Assembly: GCA_005883885.1 (NCBI GenBank)
Contig: VAYF01000090.1
Span: 1 to 10,136 of the forward strand
DNA length: 10,136 bases
Direction of reading: 5' to 3'
Source of the DNA: Actinomycetota bacterium
GTDB lineage: Bacteria; Actinomycetota; UBA4738; HRBIN12
Shown here: positions 1-6,881 of the stretch, piece after piece
How the letters are laid out: the number at the start of each line of letters is the position of its first letter
How positions within the stretch are numbered: the stretch's first letter is position 1
The notes under the pieces: model-generated
The model's database searches: none
What the model saw: only the letters and a program-made list of their open reading frames with translations
What the model was told of the DNA's origin: nothing
Position numbers and translations under genes: made by a program

Positions 1-426
1 GAGCTCCCGCGTCCGCGTGAGCTGAGGACGGAGGACCTCGCCCGGGGAGGCGACGATCCGAACGTCGCGTCGTTGCGCTCGTTCGATCACGCGGTCGGCC
101 TCGTCGACGGTCGTCGTCATCGTCTTGTTGACATGGACGTGCTTGCCCGCCTCGATCGCTTCGAGCGCGTGCTCGGCGTGGAGCCCGATCGGGGAGACGA
201 CCGTGACCAGGTCGACGTCATCGCGCTTCAACAGGTCGTCGACGTCCGAGACGGCGGTGGGGACGCCGAAACGCTCGGCGGCCGCGCTCGCTCGTTCGAG
301 AACGGGGTCGCACACCGCGGTCACGATGACGCGGTCGGCGATGTCGTCCTGGGTCATGTGCGGCAGGATCGCGCGGAGGGTGAGTGTTCCCACGCCGACG
401 ATCCCGAGCCGAAGCGGATCATCCAT
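1..426 (-). CDS. Gfo/Idh/MocA family oxidoreductase, N-terminal part (cut by window edge)
   Basis: Only the first 142 codons are present; the gene runs off the left edge. The protein opens with a Rossmann nucleotide-binding fold: GIVGVG at residues 8-13, an acidic residue after strand two (D40), and VVSPIGLHAEHALEAIEAGKHV-type helix and strand at about 76-97. This is the NAD(P)-binding half of the Gfo/Idh/MocA family, which oxidises sugars, polyols and inositols in the cytoplasm. Where most members have E-K-P, this one has N-K-T (100-102): the lysine K101 is kept but both neighbours are changed. The ATG at 424-426 overlaps the end of the upstream gene by 8 nt, and a GGAG lies 6 nt upstream of it. 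The start resembles that of the upstream oxidoreductase (LRLG, GVG), so the two may be paralogues. The catalytic domain is not visible, so the substrate is unknown. Family call is secure. Confidence 0.9.
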   Translation of the reverse strand, partial: MDDPLRLGIVGVGTLTLRAILPHMTQDDIADRVIVTAVCDPVLERASAAAERFGVPTAVSDVDDLLKRDDVDLVTVVSPIGLHAEHALEAIEAGKHVHVNKTMTTTVDEADRVIERAQRRDVRIVASPGEVLRPQLTRTREL

Positions 427-1504
427 CGGCTGCTCCGATCGTGATCAACCACGGCGGCACGTCGACGAAGCGGCCCTCCTCGACAGACTGGCGGGCAGCC
501 TCGATCACGTCGAGCACATGGGCGGCGTGATGAGCGGTGAGGATGAGCGGCTCATCGCCCTTGATCGCGCGGACGAAGTGCCGGACGCCCAGGATGTGGT
601 CCGGGCCGTCCGCTCGCTCCGCCGGCACCGCCAGCTCCCTCCACTCGGCGCCGTCGCTCACGCGGACGGGAGCGGTCGGATCGAGCAGGCTGCACGCGAT
701 GGCTCCGACTTCGCCGAGCAGCTCGAGCTCGGGCGCGGAGCTCGGCACGCTCGCGAAGCTCGACTGCACGGTTGCGATCACACGGCTCGTCAGCTCCAGC
801 GTGAGCACCGAAAGGTCGACCTCTTCGACGGGAACGCTCTCGCCGCGCGCGGGTCCGTCGATGACTTCGAAGGAATCTCGCGTTCGGAGCACCATGGCGC
901 CAACCCGCCGAACCGGACCCAGGAGACCGGTCAGCGCGTGGAGTGGATAGACGCCGATGTCGACGAGCGGTCCGACCCCGTGCGCGAAATAAGGGGTCGG
1001 GTCGGACGCGTAGCCCTCCCAAGGGGGCACGCCCCCGAACACGGCCCCGAACGCGGCGATGGGATCTCCGATCTTCCCGAGCCCTAATTGTTCCTGGGCG
1101 ATCCGGATCTGGGGGTAAAGGAGAACGCTGGGGGCCGCGGCCAGCACCAGATCCCGTTCCGCGGCACGCTCTCCGAGCGCTCGGGCGGCGTCGGCGGTCA
1201 TGGCGAGCGGCTTCTCGCTGTAGATGTGCTTGCCGGCGCCGATCGCAGCGGCGTTGACCTCTTCGTGCAGCTGAGCGGGTGTGAGGTTCAGGACCGCGTC
1301 GACGTCATGGGCGCCCAGCAGCGACGCATATCCGACATGTGCGTCGACGCCCAGCCGCTCCGCGACCTCTCGGACGCGATGCTCCCCGGCGCCGGCGACC
1401 GCGACCACGACCGCTTCCGGCTCGAGCCGCCCGATCTCGGGGAGGTAGTCGCGCTGCGCGACGTCCCCGACGCCGATCACCCCGAGCCGCAGCGCATCCG
1501 TCAT
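419..1504 (-). CDS. Gfo/Idh/MocA family oxidoreductase (complete)
   Basis: A 361-residue NAD(P)-dependent dehydrogenase, a normal family length. The N-terminal Rossmann domain has GVIGVGDVA at 8-16 and the family lysine motif E-K-P at 97-99 (K98). The C-terminal alpha/beta domain carries D-I-G-V-Y at 182-186, the D-x-G-x-Y arrangement seen in glucose-fructose oxidoreductase-like members rather than the D-x-G-x-H of inositol dehydrogenases. It probably oxidises a hydroxyl of a sugar or polyol in the cytoplasm. The start was placed at 1504 because the open frame continues upstream only as a shadow of the dehydrogenase gene, the protein similarity begins at MTDALRLG, and the ATG forms a 4-nt ATGA overlap with the upstream stop. 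Its end overlaps the next oxidoreductase by 8 nt. The family is certain; the substrate is not known. Confidence 0.93.
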   Translation of the reverse strand: MTDALRLGVIGVGDVAQRDYLPEIGRLEPEAVVVAVAGAGEHRVREVAERLGVDAHVGYASLLGAHDVDAVLNLTPAQLHEEVNAAAIGAGKHIYSEKPLAMTADAARALGERAAERDLVLAAAPSVLLYPQIRIAQEQLGLGKIGDPIAAFGAVFGGVPPWEGYASDPTPYFAHGVGPLVDIGVYPLHALTGLLGPVRRVGAMVLRTRDSFEVIDGPARGESVPVEEVDLSVLTLELTSRVIATVQSSFASVPSSAPELELLGEVGAIACSLLDPTAPVRVSDGAEWRELAVPAERADGPDHILGVRHFVRAIKGDEPLILTAHHAAHVLDVIEAARQSVEEGRFVDVPPWLITIGAADG

Positions 1505-2274
1505 GCGATCGCCGTCGTCCCGCCGTCGACGAGGAGCGCAGACCCGGTGATGAAGGACGCTTCGTCCGACGCGAGGAAGAGCGCCGCGTTCGCGACCTCT
1601 TCCGCCGTCCCCATCCTCCCGAGCGGCGCGACCGCCTCGTACTCCTGGACCACATCGCCTGGGTCGGGGGAGGCGTCGATGAACGCGCGCGTGAGCGGGG
1701 TGTCGATGATCCCCGGGCACACGCAGTTCGCGCGGATCCGTCGGGGCGCCAGGTCGAGCGCGAGGGCGCGCGTGAATCCGAGCACAGCCGCCTTCGACGT
1801 CGTGTACGGAAGATCGTTCGGCCACCCGACGAACGAGTTGATCGACCCGATCGTGACGACGGCTCCGCCGTCGGGGATGTGTGGAACGGCCGCGCGCGTC
1901 ACCAGGAAGGTGCCCGTCACGTTGACGGCCATGAGCCGATCCCACTCGTCGTCGGTCACGTCGTCGATCGCCGGCGCGCGGGGGAGCTCGATGCCGGCGT
2001 TCGCGCAGCGCACGTCGCTCCTGCAGAATCGTTCGACGGCCGCGGCGACGGCGCTCGCGACGGAGCCGCGGTCGGCGACGTCCATCTGCAGTCCGACGGG
2101 CTCACGCGATGCGACGGAGACAACCTTGCCGCTCGTGCGCGCGAGGTGGTCGGGGTCCCTCGTGGTGACGACGACGTCGGCGCCCTCCTCCGCGAAGCGC
2201 ACGCAGATCGCCTCGCCGATCCCCGAGCCCGAGCCGGTGACCAGGGCGACCTTCCCCGCGAGCCTGCCGGTCAT
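1501..2274 (-). CDS. Short-chain dehydrogenase/reductase (classical SDR)
   Basis: A 257-residue classical SDR, typical in length. It shows the cofactor motif T-G-S-G-S-G-I-G (13-20), the A-N-A-G motif (91-94), the structural asparagine N118, catalytic S144, and Y157-T-T-S-K161 as the YxxxK pair. The serine-tyrosine spacing of 13 is normal. The C-terminus has N-C-V-C-P-G and ends with FITGSALLVDGG, as in family members that act as tetramers. Such enzymes interconvert alcohol and keto groups on sugars, polyols and their acids using NAD(P)H. Its place between the sugar kinase and the oxidoreductases suggests a redox or epimerisation step on the imported compound. Both ends are 4-nt ATGA overlaps, and a GGAG lies about 10 nt before the start. 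Residues 84-90 (CRSDVRC) are unusual before the NAG motif but the frame is intact. The exact substrate is unknown. Confidence 0.94.
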   Translation of the reverse strand: MTGRLAGKVALVTGSGSGIGEAICVRFAEEGADVVVTTRDPDHLARTSGKVVSVASREPVGLQMDVADRGSVASAVAAAVERFCRSDVRCANAGIELPRAPAIDDVTDDEWDRLMAVNVTGTFLVTRAAVPHIPDGGAVVTIGSINSFVGWPNDLPYTTSKAAVLGFTRALALDLAPRRIRANCVCPGIIDTPLTRAFIDASPDPGDVVQEYEAVAPLGRMGTAEEVANAALFLASDEASFITGSALLVDGGTTAIA

Positions 2275-3188
2275 CCGGCACTAGCTCCGGCGAGCACGGA
2301 CCAGGCGGCGCCGATCGCGCCGGCGTTCCCGCCGAGGGCTCCGAGGAGGATCGGCGTCGAGCGGGCGGCCGGCGCCCAGATCCGTGAGCGCGCCGCTTCC
2401 GCGGCGCGCTCCCGGAAGCTCTGGGCGCCGGCCGCCAACCCACCCCCGGTCAGCAGCGCATGCGGATCGAACAGGTTGATGAAGAGCGCCAGGAACGATC
2501 CCAGCGTCTCGGCCGCCTCCGAGATGACGGCCACGGCGTTCTCGTCACCTGCATCGGCCGCGGCGATGACGTCGACCGCGCCGCGGACCTCGGCCAAGCT
2601 TCGCTCGCGGTAGCGGCGGACGATCCCCGCGCCCGACGCGACGTCCTCCAGGCAGATCTCGAGCATCCGGCCGCAGTGCGGACAGGGGAGCGCGAGCTGT
2701 GCGCTCCCGAGGAGCTGCGCCGTCCCGTGCGCGCCCTCCCACGGCGCGCCGTCCCGGACGAAGGTCGAGCTGATCCCCGTGCCGATCGTGACGTAGCCGA
2801 AGGTCGGGTACGGCGTGCCCGCACCGAACGTCGCCTCCGCGCGCGCGGCCGCGCGAACGTCGGCATCCACCGTGAGCCGGCCGATCGACGACAACGCACC
2901 ATCCAGATCCGCTCGCGTCCAGGGGATCGTCGTGGACGACTCGATCCGGCCATCGGGGCCGACCAGCTCGCAGATCCCGACGCCGACGCCTTCGATCGAC
3001 GTCTGCGCGGGCCGTGCCTCGGCGAGCTGGCGCGCCTCACGTGCGACCGCTTCGAGGAGGGCTCGCGCGTCCGCGAGCTCCCGGTTCGCGATCCTCCGCT
3101 CCGCGATCACCGTGCCACGGCGATCCACGAGGACGAGTGCGACCTTCGTGCCGCCGATGTCGATCCCGAGGGCGACGCCGTCATCCAT
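2271..3188 (-). CDS. ROK family sugar kinase (altered sugar-binding motif)
   Basis: A 305-residue protein of the ROK family (cytoplasmic ATP-dependent sugar kinases and related regulators). There is no N-terminal helix-turn-helix, so it should be a kinase. The phosphate loop I-D-I-G-G-T-K sits at 9-15. The catalytic aspartate is best matched by D108 in V-D-A-D, where N-D-A-N is usual. F-G-A-G is at 121-124 and L-T-G-G-G at 246-250 after NLFDPHA. Two parts are unusual. The G-E-x-G-H sugar/zinc motif reads G-A-H-G-T (152-156). The cysteine cluster is spaced C169-x2-C172-x6-C179, where the usual pattern is CxCGxxGC. The protein may therefore accept an unusual sugar or bind zinc differently. It overlaps the cupin gene upstream by 8 nt (ATGGATGA) and the dehydrogenase downstream by 4 nt. 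Kinase activity is likely; the sugar is unknown. Confidence 0.9.
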   Translation of the reverse strand: MDDGVALGIDIGGTKVALVLVDRRGTVIAERRIANRELADARALLEAVAREARQLAEARPAQTSIEGVGVGICELVGPDGRIESSTTIPWTRADLDGALSSIGRLTVDADVRAAARAEATFGAGTPYPTFGYVTIGTGISSTFVRDGAPWEGAHGTAQLLGSAQLALPCPHCGRMLEICLEDVASGAGIVRRYRERSLAEVRGAVDVIAAADAGDENAVAVISEAAETLGSFLALFINLFDPHALLTGGGLAAGAQSFRERAAEAARSRIWAPAARSTPILLGALGGNAGAIGAAWSVLAGASAG

Positions 3189-4047
3189 CGGCGGGCAGGT
3201 ACCGGGGCGCGACGCCGAAGATCGCGCGGACCGGCTCGTCCGTCATGTTGAAGTAGCGATGCGGTACGCCTTCGGGGACGAACCACGCGTCGCCGGCGTC
3301 GATCTGATGCCACGCGTTCCCGGGACCATCGGGATCGGGGCCGTCCGGCAGGAACAGGTGCATCTGTCCGCCGAGGACGTACCCGGCCTCGTCGCCGCCG
3401 CGCACCACCCCGTCCGAGCGTTGTCCCGGCCGCAGCTCCAGCGAGCCCGCCGTCAGCTCGGGGGTGCTCAGCTGGATCCCGATCAGCACCGGGTCGGTCG
3501 TTCCCTCCAGACGCCAGAGCACGTCGCGCACCGGGTGCTGCGTGTCCTTCGCGCGCGCATCCTCGGCGGCATCGCTCCACCGCTCGAGCCACTCGTCCCG
3601 CACGTAGGTCGCGCCCGTGAGGTAGGGACGGGTCTTCGCGTACGCCTGGCTGGAGCCCGTCGCCGGCGGCGGCGCGAAGAACTCGAGGACCTCGAGCGTC
3701 TCGGTCCCGTGGTTGAACCCGTGGTGCCACGTGTCGCGCCCGAACGAGATCGAGTCGCCGCGCTCGAGTCGGTGGACCTCGCCGGTCTCCGGGTTCGCGA
3801 GCACGAGGGTGCCGCGGAGCACGTGGTAGAGCTCGTCGGCGGCCATCGCCGTCCTCGCCGCCTCGGAGTGGCCGAAGCGCGCCCCGGGCGGCATCGTGAA
3901 CACCATCAATTGGATCTTCTCGTTCGACACGAAGATCCGGTCGCTCACCCTGCCGGACTCCTCGTCGCCCCAGAGCTTCATCACGGCGTCCGACGAGCGG
4001 ACCGATCCGGGCGGGGGACTCACCAAGCGTGAACGATCGATCGTCAT
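3181..4047 (-). CDS. Two-domain cupin (bicupin) protein
   Basis: A 288-residue protein with two cupin barrels (about 40-125 and 185-282). In the first, H60, E72, H75, H108 and N112 resemble cupin motif residues, but about ten residues are inserted between H60 and E72 in motif 1. In the second, motif 2 is textbook: G252, P258, G260, H263 and N267. Motif 1 there lacks the HxH pair and keeps only E220 and G227, so any metal site is incomplete. Bicupins include dioxygenases, isomerases and sugar-binding proteins. Here, between a transporter ATPase and a sugar kinase, an isomerase, epimerase or lyase acting on the imported substrate is plausible but not shown. The ATG is joined to the ATPase stop by an ATGA overlap, with GGGAG about 7 nt upstream. 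Fold call is strong; function unknown. Confidence 0.85.
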   Translation of the reverse strand: MTIDRSRLVSPPPGSVRSSDAVMKLWGDEESGRVSDRIFVSNEKIQLMVFTMPPGARFGHSEAARTAMAADELYHVLRGTLVLANPETGEVHRLERGDSISFGRDTWHHGFNHGTETLEVLEFFAPPPATGSSQAYAKTRPYLTGATYVRDEWLERWSDAAEDARAKDTQHPVRDVLWRLEGTTDPVLIGIQLSTPELTAGSLELRPGQRSDGVVRGGDEAGYVLGGQMHLFLPDGPDPDGPGNAWHQIDAGDAWFVPEGVPHRYFNMTDEPVRAIFGVAPRYLPADG

Positions 4048-5195
4048 ACGCCGCTCCCGTCGTCTGTCTCGTCCTTCGGCGTTGGTGTCGTCACGTCGCC
4101 CCGGCCCGGCAGCACGAGCGCCTCCTCCATGCGCCAGGACACGTCCACGTCCGAGCCCTCTTCGAGCAGCGAACCTTCGGAGGACTGGATCGCGTGCAGC
4201 CGCGTTCCCGCGACGTCGACGCGGTAATGGACCATCGCGCCGACGAACCGCACGTCGGCGACGCGCCCGCGGAGCGAGGCGATCCCGCGCCCGCCGCTCG
4301 GCCCGCCGCCGTTCGCGGGTTCCAGCGATATCGACTCCGCGCGGAGCACCAACGCCGCATCGGCTCCGGGCACGACGCCTTCGCTCGCCGTCGCCCGCAC
4401 GACGGTCCCCCCGAGCTCGACCGCGATCGAGCCGTCGTCCATGCGCAGCGCCTTGACGGGGATCACGTTCGAGCTCCCGACGAAGGACGCGACGAACAGC
4501 GACGCCGGTGATCGGTAGAGCTCGACCGGCGATCCGACCTGTTCGATCTCGCCGAGCCGCATCACGACGACGCGGTCCGACATGCTCATCGCCTCCTCCT
4601 GGTCGTGGGTAACGTAGACGAACGTCCCGTGGAGCTCGCGGTGGATATCCTTGAGCTCCACCTGGAGCTCCCGGCGGATCTGGAGGTCGAGCGCCGACAG
4701 CGGCTCGTCGAACAGGAGCACCCGCGGGCGATTCACGATCGCGCGCGCCAGGGCGACCCGCTGCGCCTGGCCGCCGGACAGCGTCTGGACCTCGCGCCGC
4801 TCGAACCCGGGGAGCCGGACGAGCTCGAGCGCCTCGGTCACCTGCTTGCTCGTCTCCGCCTTCGTCACGTGCGCGATCCGCAGTCCGAAACCGACGTTCT
4901 GCGCGACGTTCAGGTGCGGGAACAGCGTGATCCGCTGGAAGACCATGTTGACCGGACGCTTGTTCGGTACGAGCTCCGTGATGTCCTGGCCGTCGAGCAG
5001 GATCCGGCCTTCGTCCGGGAACTCGAACCCGCCCACCATCCGCAGGAGCGTCGTCTTCCCGCAGCCGCTGGGGCCGAGGAGGCTGACGAACTCGCCGGCG
5101 CCGATCTCCATGTTGAAGTCCTTCACGGCCGGCGCGCCCTCGAAGACCTTCGTGACGTGCTCGATCTGCAGGCTGCCCGGCGGTCGCACGCTCAT
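4044..5195 (-). CDS. ABC importer ATP-binding protein, PotA-like (polyamine/MalK-type)
   Basis: A 383-residue cytoplasmic ATPase that powers the importer encoded by the preceding genes. In order: Walker A GPSGCGKTT (41-49), Q-loop V-F-Q-R-I-T-L-F-P-H (85-94), signature L-S-G-G-Q-A-Q-R (139-146), Walker B LLFDEP (160-165) followed by the D-loop SALD (167-170), and H-loop T-H-D-Q-E-E (196-201). The C-terminal part, about 235-365, is the TOBE-type regulatory domain of the PotA/MalK subgroup. All catalytic residues are present. The frame is open upstream to 5243, but the start was set at 5195: it gives the normal N-terminus MSVRPPG, and a GAGGGG ribosome site lies 9 nt before it. It begins 13 nt after the second permease and overlaps the cupin gene by 4 nt. 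ATPase role is near certain; the substrate is set by the partner proteins. Confidence 0.95.
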   Translation of the reverse strand: MSVRPPGSLQIEHVTKVFEGAPAVKDFNMEIGAGEFVSLLGPSGCGKTTLLRMVGGFEFPDEGRILLDGQDITELVPNKRPVNMVFQRITLFPHLNVAQNVGFGLRIAHVTKAETSKQVTEALELVRLPGFERREVQTLSGGQAQRVALARAIVNRPRVLLFDEPLSALDLQIRRELQVELKDIHRELHGTFVYVTHDQEEAMSMSDRVVVMRLGEIEQVGSPVELYRSPASLFVASFVGSSNVIPVKALRMDDGSIAVELGGTVVRATASEGVVPGADAALVLRAESISLEPANGGGPSGGRGIASLRGRVADVRFVGAMVHYRVDVAGTRLHAIQSSEGSLLEEGSDVDVSWRMEEALVLPGRGDVTTPTPKDETDDGSGV

Positions 5196-5204
5196 CGGCC
5201 CCGA

Positions 5205-5210
5205 CCCCTC
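5205..5210 (-). promoter_or_regulatory. Ribosome binding site deciding the ATPase start
   Basis: GAGGGG lies 9 nt before the ATG at 5193-5195 and overlaps the stop codon of the upstream permease gene. It supports MSVRPPG as the true N-terminus rather than the 16-residue longer reading from 5243, which would overlap the permease C-terminus. Confidence 0.7.
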
Positions 5211-5991
5211 ATGTCTGCAGATCCGCGACGAACTTCCGAACACCCACGATGAACACGAGCGAACCCGTCAGCAGCAGCGTCGAGATCGCGTTGATCGACG
5301 GGTCGGACGCCTGCTTCACCTTCGAGTAGATCAGGAGCGGCAGCGTGTTCTGCGAGCCGATCGTGAAGAAGGTGATCAGCACCTCGTCCCACGACAGCGA
5401 GAACACGACGAGCGCGCCCGCGATCAGCGCCGGGGCGATGATCGGGAGGGTCACCTTCCGGAACGTCGTGAACGAGCTCGCGCCCAGGTCGCGCGCGCTC
5501 TCCTCCAGCATCGGATCGAACCGGAGGAGCCGGCTGCTCGCGACGAGGAAGAAGTAGGGGAGCGTGTAGATCACGTGTCCGACCGCGGCGGTGCCGAGGG
5601 AAAGGTCCGTCTTCGTCCGGATGAACAGCGACAGGAGCGCGATCCCCAGGAACAACCCCGGCAGGGCGGCCGGCACCAGGAGGATCGAGCGGAGCGTTTC
5701 GCGGCCGCGCGTGGCATACCGGGTGACGGCGATCGCGGCGAGCGTGCCGATCACGGTCACGATCGCGACCGTCAGCAGCGCCACCTTCAGGCTCGCGAAG
5801 ATCGCGCTCCGGTAGTCGGGGGACGAGAACACGGACCGGTACCACTGGAGGGACCAGCCATGGAAGGGGAACGTGAACGACGCGGTCTTGTTGAACGAGA
5901 ACAGCACCACCATCAGCACCGGAACGAAGAGGAACGCGAACACGAAGGCCGTGTAGACCGCGAGGACCCAGCCCTGCCGCCGCGCGCTCAT
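5209..5991 (-). CDS. ABC importer permease, PotC-like
   Basis: A 260-residue inner-membrane permease, the usual PotC length. About six membrane helices are visible, near 10-32, 65-89, 101-123, 134-155, 188-208 and 235-252. The N-terminal pattern (first helix, then VVLFSFNKTASFTFPFHGWSLQWY) is characteristic of PotC-type subunits. The EAA loop that docks onto the ATPase is E-E-S-A-R-D-L-G-A-S at 163-172, continuing to P187. The long open frame upstream of 5991 runs through the other permease and the binding protein in another frame. The true start is the ATG at 5989-5991, which makes an ATGA overlap with the first permease and has an AAGGG just upstream. It pairs with that permease to form the channel for a polyamine-like or amino-sugar-like solute. 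Confident for family, not for substrate. Confidence 0.95.
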   Translation of the reverse strand: MSARRQGWVLAVYTAFVFAFLFVPVLMVVLFSFNKTASFTFPFHGWSLQWYRSVFSSPDYRSAIFASLKVALLTVAIVTVIGTLAAIAVTRYATRGRETLRSILLVPAALPGLFLGIALLSLFIRTKTDLSLGTAAVGHVIYTLPYFFLVASSRLLRFDPMLEESARDLGASSFTTFRKVTLPIIAPALIAGALVVFSLSWDEVLITFFTIGSQNTLPLLIYSKVKQASDPSINAISTLLLTGSLVFIVGVRKFVADLQT

Positions 5992-6881
5992 ACGCCCTTG
6001 TACCGTCGCGTCTGGGAGATCGCGACGTACACCGCGGCGAAGACCAGGACCATCAGGAACGAGAGCGCGGCGCCGCCCGGCTGGTTCCCGAACGTGACGA
6101 ACTGATCCCGAACGATGGAGGCCAGCGTCGTGCTCTGCTTCCCCCCGAGGAGCGCCGGCGTGATGTAGTCGCCCGACGTCAGGACGAACGTGTAGGCGAA
6201 CGCCGCGACGAGTCCCGGGGTGGTGAGGGGAAGCACCACCTTCGTGAAACTCTGCACGGCGCTCGCGCCCAGGTCGCGCGAGTTCTCCAGCAGGTCCGCG
6301 GGGATGCTCTGCATCGACGAGGCGAGGATCAGGATCGTGAACGGCAGGAAGACGTTCACGAAGGCGATCAGGACCGCCCATTTGCTGAACAGCAGGAAGG
6401 AGATCGGCCGGTCGATCAGGTGGAGCGTCTTCAGCGCGGTATTGATCAGGCCGTCCCTCCCGAGGACCGTGTACCAGGCGTACAGCCGGACGAGATAGCT
6501 CGTGAAGAGCGACACGACGACCAGGAACAGCGCGAGGTTCTTCGCGCGACGGAGCCGGAACGTGATGAAGAACGAGGCCGGGTACCCGAGGATGATGCAC
6601 GCCGATGCGGTCACCGCCGCGATCGAGAACGTGCGGATCGCGATCGACCGGTTGACCGGGTCCTTCAGTGCCTCGGCGTAGTTCGACAGCGTGAACGAAT
6701 ACTGCAGCTGCCCGTAGCCGAGTGACACGACGAAGCTCTGGACCAAGAGCAGGAGGATCGGGATCAGCAGCGCGAGCCCGAGCACGAGCAGGGCCGGGCT
6801 GGTGAGCAGCAGCACCGAGCGCCGGCGACGTTTCGTCGCCAGGGCGCTCGGTGCTGCCCTCGCCCGGGCCTCGACGCTCAC
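5988..6881 (-). CDS. ABC importer permease, PotB-like
   Basis: A 297-residue inner-membrane permease. After an arginine-rich cytoplasmic tail (KRRRRS, 17-22) come about six helices near 24-50, 84-107, 115-137, 168-190, 224-240 and 271-289. The loop S-L-F-T-S-Y-L-V-R-L-Y-A-W (124-136) is typical of PotB-type subunits. The EAA loop for the ATPase is LLENSRDLGASAVQSF at 197-212 and ends with LPLTTPG (217-223). The start is GTG at 6879-6881, abutting the TGA of the binding-protein gene with no spacer, and it has only a weak ribosome site (AAGG). Codons for roughly residues 9-25 form a very strong inverted repeat described separately. It may limit translation of this and later genes relative to the binding protein. 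Family call is firm; solute not determined. Confidence 0.95.
   Translation of the reverse strand: MSVEARARAAPSALATKRRRRSVLLLTSPALLVLGLALLIPILLLLVQSFVVSLGYGQLQYSFTLSNYAEALKDPVNRSIAIRTFSIAAVTASACIILGYPASFFITFRLRRAKNLALFLVVVSLFTSYLVRLYAWYTVLGRDGLINTALKTLHLIDRPISFLLFSKWAVLIAFVNVFLPFTILILASSMQSIPADLLENSRDLGASAVQSFTKVVLPLTTPGLVAAFAYTFVLTSGDYITPALLGGKQSTTLASIVRDQFVTFGNQPGGAALSFLMVLVFAAVYVAISQTRRYKGV
6809..6857 (-). repeat. Strong imperfect inverted repeat at the binding-protein/permease junction
   Basis: The arms 6809-6823 (GCAGCACCGAGCGCC) and 6843-6857 are perfect 15-nt complements. Inside them 6824-6830 (GGCGACG) pairs with 6834-6840, leaving a 3-nt loop (6831-6833) and a 2-nt bulge (6841-6842). 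That makes 22 base pairs in a 49-nt element. It lies within the permease gene, 24-72 nt after its GTG and just past the stop of the binding-protein gene. No U-run follows in the mRNA, so it is not an intrinsic terminator. Structures at this point of transporter operons commonly shield the binding-protein mRNA from decay and lower permease expression; that role here is inferred. Confidence 0.75.

Noticed and set aside
1505..1945. N-terminal extension of the complete oxidoreductase into the SDR gene
   Set aside because: Arg-rich nonsense in the extension, and the Rossmann motif begins 8 residues after the ATG at 1504.
2007..2027. Possible compensating frameshift in the SDR gene (CRSDVRC before A-N-A-G)
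   Set aside because: Single substitutions from the usual F-G-R-L-D-V-L-V explain the residues. The frame, the flanking motifs and the spacing to N118 are intact.
2386..2411. 11-bp perfect stem (GAGCGCGCCGC / GCGGCGCGCTC, loop TTCC) in the ROK kinase gene
   Set aside because: It encodes the repetitive helix RERAAEAARSR. Alternating Arg and Ala/Glu codons in GC-rich DNA easily give such complementarity, and it sits at no functional junction.
4651..6105. Long + strand open frame (484 codons) and similar ones at 7095-8489, 1339-2613 and 2815-4032
   Set aside because: They lie antisense to clearly homologous genes, are rich in Arg/Ser/Asp/Glu low-complexity runs, and show no family motif. This is the usual shadow effect in GC-rich DNA.
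6809..6857. Rho-independent terminator between binding protein and permease
   Set aside because: The stem is strong enough, but no T-run follows in the direction of transcription, and the element is inside the permease coding sequence with seven more operon genes downstream.
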